Source: an uncultured Pelagibacteraceae bacterium (lineage in GTDB: Bacteria > Pseudomonadota > Alphaproteobacteria > Pelagibacterales > Pelagibacteraceae). Taken from it: a DNA stretch of 13,101 nucleotides. The DNA lies in NCBI GenBank assembly GCA_902578175.1, contig CACHBY010000015.1, positions 1 to 13,101 on the forward strand, in the 5' to 3' direction. Of the stretch, positions 6,670 through 13,101 are shown piece by piece. The position numbers and the translations under genes were made by a program. Position 1 is the first letter of the stretch, and each line of letters starts with the position of its first letter. The notes under the pieces were generated by a model. It worked only from the letters and a program-made list of their open reading frames with translations, made no database searches and was not told where the DNA came from.

Positions 6670-7443
6670 ATGAACAAAGATAATCTCATCATCGCTAAAA
6701 AAAAATTTAAATCTAGATTAATTGTTGGTACGGGAAAGTACAATACAATGTCTGAATGCGCAAAAGCAATTAAATTGTCAGGAGCTGAGATAGTAACTGT
6801 TGCTGTTAGAAGAGTTAATATTTCTGATAAAAAAAAACCATTATTAATGGATTATATAGATCCAAAAAAAATTACCTATTTGCCTAATACAGCAGGTTGT
6901 TTTAACTCCAAAGAAGCGCTTAGAACTTTGAGGTTAGCGAGAGAAATTGGTGGGTGGAAATTAGTTAAATTGGAAGTTTTAGGAGATAAGGAAAATTTAT
7001 TTCCTGATATGATTGAAACTTTGAAATCTACTGAAGTTCTTACAAAAGAAGGATTTAAAGTCATGGTTTATTGTAATGATGATCCATTAATGGCAAAAAG
7101 ATTAGAAAATGTGGGAGCTGCTGCAATAATGCCATTAGCAGCACCAATTGGATCAGGTTTAGGAATACAAAATAAAATTAATATTCAAATAATCAGGAAA
7201 CAAACAAAACTTCCATTGATAATTGATGCTGGTCTTGGTCAAGCATCAGATGCAACAATTGCAATGGAACTAGGTTGTGATGGGGTTTTAGTAAACACAG
7301 CAATCGCAAAAGCAAAAAAACCTTTTGATATGGCTCTTGCATTTAAAAATGCTGTCATTGCTGGAAGACAATCATATAATTCAGGAAGAATAGATAAAAC
7401 TTTAATGGGAAATCCTTCTTCTCCTCTTAAAGGAATTATTTAG
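6670..7443 (+). CDS. thiG: Thiazole synthase ThiG
   Basis: 257-residue TIM-barrel enzyme that condenses 1-deoxy-D-xylulose 5-phosphate with sulfur from ThiS thiocarboxylate and an imine from dehydroglycine to make the thiazole phosphate carboxylate. Visible motifs are SRLIVGTGKY (15-24), VTVAVRRVN (42-50), LPNTAGC (71-77), VKLEVLGD (99-106) with Lys100 as the likely Schiff-base lysine, and phosphate-binding loops around MPLAAPIGSGLGI and DAGLGQASDA, then GVLVNTAIA. It follows thiS after 1 nt. No thiO/thiH, thiF or thiE follows; the next gene is the convergent rne, whose stop overlaps by 8 nt. Other thiamine genes must lie elsewhere or be absent. Confidence 0.97.
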   Translation: MNKDNLIIAKKKFKSRLIVGTGKYNTMSECAKAIKLSGAEIVTVAVRRVNISDKKKPLLMDYIDPKKITYLPNTAGCFNSKEALRTLRLAREIGGWKLVKLEVLGDKENLFPDMIETLKSTEVLTKEGFKVMVYCNDDPLMAKRLENVGAAAIMPLAAPIGSGLGIQNKINIQIIRKQTKLPLIIDAGLGQASDATIAMELGCDGVLVNTAIAKAKKPFDMALAFKNAVIAGRQSYNSGRIDKTLMGNPSSPLKGII

Positions 7444-9244
7444 TTTTTTTAAAATATTTCTTTTTTTTATAATTTTTTTTTATTTTTTTTTCATTTTTTT
7501 TTATAGAAATTTTAACTTCTTTATTTTGTGTTTCTAAGTTTTTTAATTTTTCATAGTACTCAACAAGTTCAATTGTTTTTTTTGATTTGTTTTGAACATT
7601 GATAATATATTCTGGGATTATCAATGAATTATCACTGATAATATCAATAGTCATTTTGTTCTTTTTTTCAAAATAAGTTAAATCATTAACAAAATTTTCC
7701 TTTAGAAAATCTGAAATTTTTTCACAAACTTTTACTTCAACAAATTTTGCTTTATTAATTATAGCCTTTAATTCAACAATTTTTAATAACTTTTGTGCAA
7801 AAGACTCATCTGTTAAAGTCACCTTCCATTTAACAGCGCTTTCCCTTAGTCTTTGTCTAGACATTTCTAAAAGGCCAAAATTACTTATTCTTCCAATTTG
7901 AATTCTTGCTCTATCTGATCTACATTTTTCTTTTAATTTTCTTTCTACTAAGCGACGGTTGCTATAACTAAGCATATCAATGAAGTCTATAATTATTAAT
8001 CCTGATAAATCTCTTATTTTTATTTGTCTTGCAATTTCTTGTGCTGCTTCAATATTTGTATCTAACGCTGTGCTCTCAACATTTTTACCTTTAATAGAAC
8101 TACCTGAGTTAATATCAATTGATACAAGCGCTTCTGTAGGATTAATAACCAAGTATCCACCAGATTTAAGTTTAATTTCTGAGTCAAAAATTTGATTTAA
8201 TTTTTGTTCAATATTTTCCTCAATAAATAGTGGTGTTCTTCCTCTATATTTTCTAACTTTTTTTACACTTGATGGCATCATTGTTTTCATAAATGATTGG
8301 GCTTTTTTGTATCCTTCATTACCTTCAACAATAATTTGGTTAGTACTATCATCATACATATCTCTTATAGTTCTTTTAATTATTTCACTTTCTTGATGAA
8401 TTAAAGAGGGAGCTATAGAATTAATTGCATTATTTTTTATCTGTCCCCAAGTATTTATTAGAGTTGCTAAGTCACTATTGATTTCATTTTTTGTTTTGTT
8501 GCTACCTGCTGTTCTTACAATTAAACCCATCTCTTTAGGAATTTCAATTTCATTCAGAATAGCTCTTATTTTTTTTCTATCCGCAGGATTAAATATTTTT
8601 CTTGAAATTCCTCCACCCTTAGGTGTGTTAGGCATCAAAACTATGTATTTTCCTGCAATTGAAATAAATGTGCTTAATGCAGCACCTTTTTGACCTCTTT
8701 CATCTTTGATGACTTGAACAAGAATTACTTGATTGGGTTTAATAACTTCCTGAATTTTATATCTTTTAAATTTGAATCTTTTTTCAGTTTTTTTTTCAGC
8801 TTTTTCCTCTATATCTGAATTTTCTTTAGCCTCCATATCCTCTTTATCAGCTTCAACTTCTTCAACTTTTTCATGTATTGGATCGTCTATTTCAAGTTTT
8901 CCCTCAGCAATATTCTTTTCTTCTTTTGCCTCAACCTGTTTTGAAAGTTCTTCTCTTGCCTTTTCTTCTTGTTCTTTTATTTTTTCAAGATCAGCTTTTG
9001 GTATTTGATAATAATCTGATTGAATATCATTAAAGGATAAAAATCCATGTCTTTCTCTCCCAAAGTCAATAAATGCTGCTTGGAGAGAAGGTTCAATCCT
9101 GCTTACCTTTCCTAGATAAATGTTATTTTTTATTAAATTATTTTTTAAACCTTCGTATTCGTAGTCTTCAATACTTTCACCTGATTTAAGTACAACTCTA
9201 GTTTCATTTGGATGCGATGCATCGATATATAAATTTTTTTCCAT
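7436..9244 (-). CDS. rne: RNase E/G-family endoribonuclease, short, without zinc-link
   Basis: 602 residues from ATG 9244. Single-strand endoribonuclease for mRNA decay and rRNA/tRNA maturation. Residue numbers are from that ATG. An N-terminal segment (EKNLYIDASHPNETRVV) leads into an S1 domain split by a charged Glu/Lys-rich insertion (about 84-160), as in other alphaproteobacterial RNase E. Then come the RNase H-like and 5'-sensor regions and the DNase I-like domain with SIDINSG (metal ligand Asp377) and LIIIDFIDM (Asp420). After MSRQRLRES the CPxC zinc-link expected at about 470 is missing. The C-terminus is a short lysine-rich tail, with no long degradosome scaffold. An in-frame TTG at 9325 would add 27 residues; ATG 9244 fits the family start better. 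The stop overlaps thiG by 8 nt. Confidence 0.93.
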   Translation of the reverse strand: MEKNLYIDASHPNETRVVLKSGESIEDYEYEGLKNNLIKNNIYLGKVSRIEPSLQAAFIDFGRERHGFLSFNDIQSDYYQIPKADLEKIKEQEEKAREELSKQVEAKEEKNIAEGKLEIDDPIHEKVEEVEADKEDMEAKENSDIEEKAEKKTEKRFKFKRYKIQEVIKPNQVILVQVIKDERGQKGAALSTFISIAGKYIVLMPNTPKGGGISRKIFNPADRKKIRAILNEIEIPKEMGLIVRTAGSNKTKNEINSDLATLINTWGQIKNNAINSIAPSLIHQESEIIKRTIRDMYDDSTNQIIVEGNEGYKKAQSFMKTMMPSSVKKVRKYRGRTPLFIEENIEQKLNQIFDSEIKLKSGGYLVINPTEALVSIDINSGSSIKGKNVESTALDTNIEAAQEIARQIKIRDLSGLIIIDFIDMLSYSNRRLVERKLKEKCRSDRARIQIGRISNFGLLEMSRQRLRESAVKWKVTLTDESFAQKLLKIVELKAIINKAKFVEVKVCEKISDFLKENFVNDLTYFEKKNKMTIDIISDNSLIIPEYIINVQNKSKKTIELVEYYEKLKNLETQNKEVKISIKKNEKKIKKNYKKKKYFKKTK

Positions 9245-9254
9245 AATATGTTGA

Positions 9255-9282
9255 TTGTTAAGTTCATTAAATTTTTTATAAT
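9255..9282 (+). promoter_or_regulatory. Candidate promoter for mrcA
   Basis: TTGTTA (9255-9260) and TATAAT (9277-9282) are 16 bp apart in the divergent rne/mrcA spacer. Two more exact TATAAT hexamers occur at 9291-9296 and 9328-9333 without good -35 partners, so the true -10 cannot be chosen from sequence alone. Confidence 0.3.
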
Positions 9283-9288
9283 AAATTT

Positions 9289-9318
9289 TGTATAATTCTG
9301 ATGCCTTATCTTTAACAA
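9289..9318 (-). promoter_or_regulatory. Candidate promoter for rne
   Basis: On the minus strand TTGTTA (plus-strand 9313-9318) and TATACA (9289-9294) are 18 bp apart, upstream of the rne ATG at 9244, leaving a leader of roughly 35-40 nt. Match quality is modest and the background is very AT-rich. Confidence 0.25.
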
Positions 9319-9342
9319 ATTCCAAGATATAATGGAAATAAA

Positions 9343-11679
9343 ATGAGTAAATTATTTAAAAATATTCTATTATTTTCCTCAACTATTTTACTTTTATTGG
9401 GTATTTTAATATTTAGTATTTTGTGGAAATACTCTAACGATATTCCAGATTATAAATTTCTTAAAAATTACAAGCCTCCAGTTTCAAGCAAAGTTTATTC
9501 TAGAAATGGAGAATTAGTTGCAGATTTCTCAAAAGAAAAAAGAGTTTTTGTTCCATACAATGCTATACCAAAAAACGTAATTAACTCATTTCTCTCTGCA
9601 GAGGATAAAAATTTTTTCTCTCACCCAGGTGTTGATGCAAAAGGAGTTTTAAGAGCAGTTATAAATAACATTTCAAATTTAATGTCTTCCAAAAGACTAG
9701 AAGGTGCATCAACCATTACTCAACAAGTAGCAAAAAATTTTTTATTAACAAATGAAGTAAGTCTAAATAGAAAGATAAAAGAGGCAATTTTAGCCTTTAG
9801 AATTGAAAGAGCACTATCTAAAGAAAGAATATTGGAACTATATTTAAATCAAATTTATCTTGGTAGTGGAGCCTATGGTGTGGCTGCTGCAAGTTTAGAA
9901 TATTTTGATAAATCTATAAGAGAACTTAATTATTCAGAAGCTGCACTATTAGCTGCCTTGCCCAAAGCACCAAGTAAATATAATCCCTATAAAGACAAAG
10001 ATTTAGCAAAATTTAGAAGAAATTTAGTTTTAAAAAATTTATATGAGAATAATTATATTACTTCTGAATGGCTAGAAAAATTAAGTAGTCAAGAAATTAC
10101 ATTAAAGAAAAAACAAAAAATATACCTAGAGGATGCACAATATTATATAGAAGATGTTAGAAAGAATGTCATAGAAAGTTTGACCTATGAAAAAGTTTAT
10201 AAACAAGGTCTAAATATCAATACTCCTATAGATTTAGATTTACAAAAAATAGCAACTAATTCTTTAAGATCTGGATTAATTTCCTATGATCAAAGAAAAG
10301 GATGGAGAGGAGCTTTAATTAATAAACCTTATAATTCAAATTGGCATAAAGATTTACATAAATACAAGCTTGAAAAATCAATAAATTGGAAATTAGCTAT
10401 TGTAAAAAAATTAAATAAATTTTCAGCAATTATAGAAACGATTGATAAAGATGATGGTGTTATCGAATATAAAGATATTTCTTGGACAAAAAAAGAGTTT
10501 AATCAATTGTTAAAAATTGGTGACATAATTTATGTGAAAGAAATAAAAGATAAAAAATATAGTTTACAACAATTACCAAAAATAAATGGAGGAATTGTTG
10601 TAATGGATCCTTATACAGGAAGAATTTTGGCACTCAATGGTGGTTTTAGTTTTAAAAAAAGTGAGTTTAATCGTGCAACACAAGCTAAAAGACAACCAGG
10701 TTCTGCATTCAAACCATTTGTTTATGCACTTGCCTTAGAAAACAATTATACTCCTACATCATTAGTTTTGGACGCACCTTTAGTTTTAGATCAAGGGGAT
10801 GATTTAAAGTTATGGAAACCAGAAAATTATGGAAAAAAATTTTATGGTCCATCTACGATCAGAACTGGGTTAGAGAAATCAAGAAATCTGATGACAGTTA
10901 GGATAGCTCAAGATTTAGGGCTAGATAAAATTATTAACTATTCTAAAAAACTTTCAATTTATGAAAATCCTGAAGAACTTTTGTCAATTTCATTAGGTTC
11001 CGCTGAAACTACCTTGATGCAGCTTACATCTGCTTATTCTGTTTTTGTAAATGGAGGAAAACTTGTTGAACCTGTGTTGATTGATAGGATACAAGATAGT
11101 GAGGGAAACACTATTTATAATAATGATAAGAGATCTTGTGTAAATTGCGATGCAATATCCTATCTTAGTGATGATTATCCTAAGTTAAATAATAAATATG
11201 TAAAAATTTTTTCTGAAGAGACCGCGTATCAAATGACATCACTTCTTGAAGGGGTAGTCCAAAGAGGAACTGCAAAAAAATTAAGAGATTTAAAATTAAA
11301 TATTGCGGGAAAAACTGGAACTACGAATAATAATACTGATACTTGGTTCATTGGTTTTACATCAAACTTATTAGTAGGTGTTTATGTGGGAATGGATACT
11401 CCAACACCACTTGGTAAATTTGAAACAGGATCAAAAACAGCCTTACCAATATTTAAAAATTTTATAAAAAATTCTGTTAAAAAGTCAGAGGCTAGACCAT
11501 TTAAAGCAGCAAAAGACACAATTATGATGGTTGTGGATCCCTCAACAGGCCAAAAAGCTAAATTTACATCCAAAAATACAATAATTGAGGTTTTTAAAAA
11601 GAAAAATGTTGTAGATGGTAAAGTTCTTTATTCAAATTCTGATAGAATGGATATAAACAACGTATTAAAATTTTACTAA
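9343..11679 (+). CDS. mrcA: Penicillin-binding protein 1A, bifunctional class A PBP
   Basis: 778-residue peptidoglycan synthase anchored in the inner membrane with its catalytic parts in the periplasm. A single N-terminal transmembrane helix (about 8-28) is followed by the GT51 glycosyltransferase: AEDKNFFSHPGVD (86-98, catalytic Glu87), GASTITQQVAKNF (121-133), RKIKEAILAFRIE (143-155) and LYLNQIYLGSGAYGVAAAS (166-184). An OB-like insertion spans about 315-410. The transpeptidase domain has S454-AFK for the acylated serine, S513-RN and K657-TGTT, so both activities look intact. A CxxC (599, 602) lies in the transpeptidase. The start ATG is 98 bp from the rne ATG, preceded by a weak GGAAA. The TAA stop overlaps the prfB ATG by one base (TAATG). 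In many alphaproteobacteria an amidase gene stands between rne and mrcA; none is here. Confidence 0.97.
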   Translation: MSKLFKNILLFSSTILLLLGILIFSILWKYSNDIPDYKFLKNYKPPVSSKVYSRNGELVADFSKEKRVFVPYNAIPKNVINSFLSAEDKNFFSHPGVDAKGVLRAVINNISNLMSSKRLEGASTITQQVAKNFLLTNEVSLNRKIKEAILAFRIERALSKERILELYLNQIYLGSGAYGVAAASLEYFDKSIRELNYSEAALLAALPKAPSKYNPYKDKDLAKFRRNLVLKNLYENNYITSEWLEKLSSQEITLKKKQKIYLEDAQYYIEDVRKNVIESLTYEKVYKQGLNINTPIDLDLQKIATNSLRSGLISYDQRKGWRGALINKPYNSNWHKDLHKYKLEKSINWKLAIVKKLNKFSAIIETIDKDDGVIEYKDISWTKKEFNQLLKIGDIIYVKEIKDKKYSLQQLPKINGGIVVMDPYTGRILALNGGFSFKKSEFNRATQAKRQPGSAFKPFVYALALENNYTPTSLVLDAPLVLDQGDDLKLWKPENYGKKFYGPSTIRTGLEKSRNLMTVRIAQDLGLDKIINYSKKLSIYENPEELLSISLGSAETTLMQLTSAYSVFVNGGKLVEPVLIDRIQDSEGNTIYNNDKRSCVNCDAISYLSDDYPKLNNKYVKIFSEETAYQMTSLLEGVVQRGTAKKLRDLKLNIAGKTGTTNNNTDTWFIGFTSNLLVGVYVGMDTPTPLGKFETGSKTALPIFKNFIKNSVKKSEARPFKAAKDTIMMVVDPSTGQKAKFTSKNTIIEVFKKKNVVDGKVLYSNSDRMDINNVLKFY

Positions 11680-12774
11680 TGGATAACAATTACCAAAATT
11701 ACAAAGAAGAAATTCAAAAGATTAATCAAAGAATTAAGGAGTATCTTTGAAAACAATAAAATTTATTCAAAACTTGAAAAACTAAATTCTCAAATGATGG
11801 ATGCCAATTTTTGGCAAGATAAAGATAATTCAAAAAAAGTTATAAAAGAGAAAAAACTTTACGAAGATTTAGTAAATTCTTTAAATCAGTCTATCCAAAA
11901 ATTAAATGATTTTGATGATTTGAATGAACTTGCTTTAGAGGAAAATAACCTAGCAGTTCAGGAAGAAACGTTACAAAATATTAAAGATTTAAAAAAGGAA
12001 GTAAAAAAGAATGAAATCAAATGTTTTTTATCAGACGAAGCAGACTCTTTAGATTGCTATATAGAAATACATGCGGGTGCTGGAGGCACTGAAAGTCAAG
12101 ATTGGGCCGATATGTTGAGAAGAATGTATTTGAAGTGGTCTGATAAAAAAAGTTTTACATCAAATTTAATTAGTGAGCATAAAGGAGATGAAGCTGGCAT
12201 TAAATCAGCAACAATAAAAATTGAAGGTGATTACGTATTTGGTTGGTTGAAAAAAGAATCAGGTATTCATCGTTTGGTTAGAATTTCACCATTTGACTCA
12301 GGAGCAAGAAGACACACAAGTTTTGCAAGTGTCTGGATTTACCCAGTAGTGGATGAAAATATAAATGTTGAAATTTTAGAGAAAGATATGAGAATAGATA
12401 CTTATAGATCAAGTGGTGCTGGTGGACAGCATGTAAATACAACGGATAGCGCTGTTAGAATTACTCACATTCCATCGAAAATAGTAGTTCAATGTCAAAA
12501 TGAAAGATCACAACATAAAAATAAAGAAACTTGCATGAATATGTTAAAAGCGAGATTGTACGATTTTGAAATTAAAAAAAGAGAAGAGGAGAACCAAAGT
12601 ACAGAAAACAGTAAATCAGAAATTGGTTGGGGTCATCAAATAAGATCATATGTTTTGCAACCTTATAGATTGGTAAAAGACAACAGAACAAATTTTGAAA
12701 GTACAAGTCCAGACAAAATTCTTGATGGAGAATTAGATGATTTTTTGGAACAATCTCTTTACAAAACTAAATGA
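11679..12774 (+). CDS. prfB: Peptide chain release factor 2, made by programmed +1 frameshift
   Basis: RF2 recognises UGA and UAA and triggers peptide release. ATG 11679 opens a 23-codon frame ending in TGA at 11748-11750. A +1 slip at CTT T (11745-11748) continues at GAA 11749, giving 364 residues, essentially the E. coli length. In full-length numbering the anticodon-like SPF is at 203-205 and the catalytic GGQ at 248-250, each two less than in E. coli, which supports the joined model. The N-terminal helical domain is rich in Lys, Asp and Asn. The simple frame opening at ATG 11794 would lack about 38 residues and have no plausible start context. The gene overlaps mrcA by 1 nt and the next gene by 4 nt (ATGA). 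Low RF2 would stall ribosomes at the in-frame UGA and favour the shift, giving autoregulation as established for E. coli prfB. Confidence 0.95.
11736..11751 (+). promoter_or_regulatory. Programmed +1 frameshift site in prfB
   Basis: A Shine-Dalgarno-like AAGGAG (11736-11741), a three-base spacer TAT, the slippery CTT and an in-frame TGA reproduce the E. coli arrangement (AGGGGG, TAT, CTT, TGA) with identical spacing. The base after TGA is A rather than the C found in E. coli. The encoded Tyr-Leu before the shift is also conserved. Confidence 0.93.
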
Positions 12775-13101
12775 AAATAAATATTTTTAAATATTTTTTA
12801 TTATTTCTAGGATTTTTAATATCACTGATATTTTATTTAAGCATTGTTGGAATAGAAACTGACAAATTTAATCAACAGATAAAAGACACAGTTGTTCAAA
12901 GTAATAATAATTTAGATGTATCTTTAAAAAAAATAAAATTAATTCTTGATCCTCTTAATCTTAAAATAAATGCAAAAACTATTGGTGCAAACATCTATTA
13001 TGCAAATAGACCACTTGAGCTCGAATATATAAAAACTCAAGTATCAATTGATTCTATTCTTAAAAATAAATTAGTTTCCTCTAATTTTGAGGTGGCAACA
13101 A
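12771..13101 (+). CDS. Membrane-anchored AsmA-like protein, 5' part only
   Basis: The ATG overlaps the prfB stop as ATGA, and the frame remains open to the window end, giving 110 residues. An N-terminal hydrophobic helix (about 5-27, after MKINIFK) would anchor it in the inner membrane with the rest in the periplasm. The following sequence (TDKFNQQIKD, then alternating segments such as LDVSLKKIKLILDPLNLKINAKTIG and LELEYIKTQVSIDSIL) resembles the N-terminal part of AsmA/TamB-like proteins, whose long beta-rich bodies are implicated in phospholipid transport or outer membrane assembly. The family call rests on this pattern alone and the C-terminal part is needed to confirm it. Confidence 0.6.
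   Translation, partial: MKINIFKYFLLFLGFLISLIFYLSIVGIETDKFNQQIKDTVVQSNNNLDVSLKKIKLILDPLNLKINAKTIGANIYYANRPLELEYIKTQVSIDSILKNKLVSSNFEVAT

Noticed and set aside
8772..9008. Serine-rich open frame on the plus strand opposite rne
   Set aside because: It is the complement of the Glu/Lys-rich S1 insertion (CTT/TTC runs read as Ser/Phe) and has no recognisable protein character.
9245..9325. TTG at 9325 as the rne start, adding 27 residues
   Set aside because: Family members begin close to the KNLYIDA segment; the added residues look like unconstrained AT-rich translation, and this region is needed for the divergent promoters.
11748..11750. In-frame TGA near the prfB start as a nonsense mutation or sequencing error
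   Set aside because: The surrounding bases match the well-known RF2 frameshift signal with correct spacing, so it is programmed recoding.
1..13101. CRISPR array, insertion sequence, prophage, tRNA or toxin-antitoxin system
   Set aside because: I saw no regularly spaced repeats, transposase or phage motifs, cloverleaf-like segments or paired small genes; the apparent repeats are short A/T runs expected at this base composition.

Overview
This window looks like a stretch of core chromosome from a streamlined, very AT-rich alphaproteobacterium, most like the SAR11/Pelagibacterales group. The reasons are the low G+C by eye, AGA/AAA/ATT/TTA-dominated codon use, almost no intergenic DNA, and alphaproteobacterial marker genes and gene orders: an NDUFA12-type complex I subunit beside a DUF2155 protein, aroQ-accB-accC, an RNase E with an S1-domain insertion, and mrcA-prfB. 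I see no phage genes, transposases, CRISPR arrays, tRNAs or rRNAs. No gene-free stretch exceeds about 115 bp.

Layout. (1) Bases 1-2575, plus strand: the tail of an unidentified gene, then hda (DnaA regulation) and aspS (aspartyl-tRNA synthetase), tightly coupled. (2) 2578-3393, minus strand: a stand-alone protein resembling the C-terminal part of B12-dependent ribonucleotide reductase NrdJ but lacking its catalytic portion. (3) 3508-4234, plus strand: an NDUFA12-like protein and a secreted DUF2155 protein whose reading frames overlap by 41 nt. (4) 6442-4231, minus strand: aroQ-accB-accC, linking shikimate-pathway dehydroquinase with the biotin carboxyl carrier and biotin carboxylase of acetyl-CoA carboxylase. 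(5) 6459-7443, plus strand: thiS-thiG, which make the thiazole half of thiamine; only 16 bp separate their start from the divergent aroQ start. (6) 9244-7436, minus strand: rne, short and without the zinc-link cysteines. (7) 9343-13101, plus strand: mrcA (PBP1A), prfB with a programmed +1 frameshift, and the start of an AsmA-like membrane-anchored protein, joined by 1-nt and 4-nt overlaps.

The genes are housekeeping: replication control, translation (aspS, prfB), RNA decay, fatty-acid and aromatic precursor supply, cofactor synthesis, respiration and the cell wall. All three convergent gene pairs abut or overlap (2-nt gap, 4-nt overlap, 8-nt overlap), leaving no room for separate terminators. 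Only two divergent intergenic regions (114 bp and 98 bp) are long enough to hold ordinary promoters.

No wholly new system is evident. The most interesting items are the detached NrdJ-like domain protein, the RNase E without zinc-link, the intact RF2 frameshift site (which extends prfB 115 nt upstream of its simple ORF start), the 41-nt overlap, and the near-zero aroQ/thiS divergent spacing. All homology statements rest on reading the translations; no searches were run.
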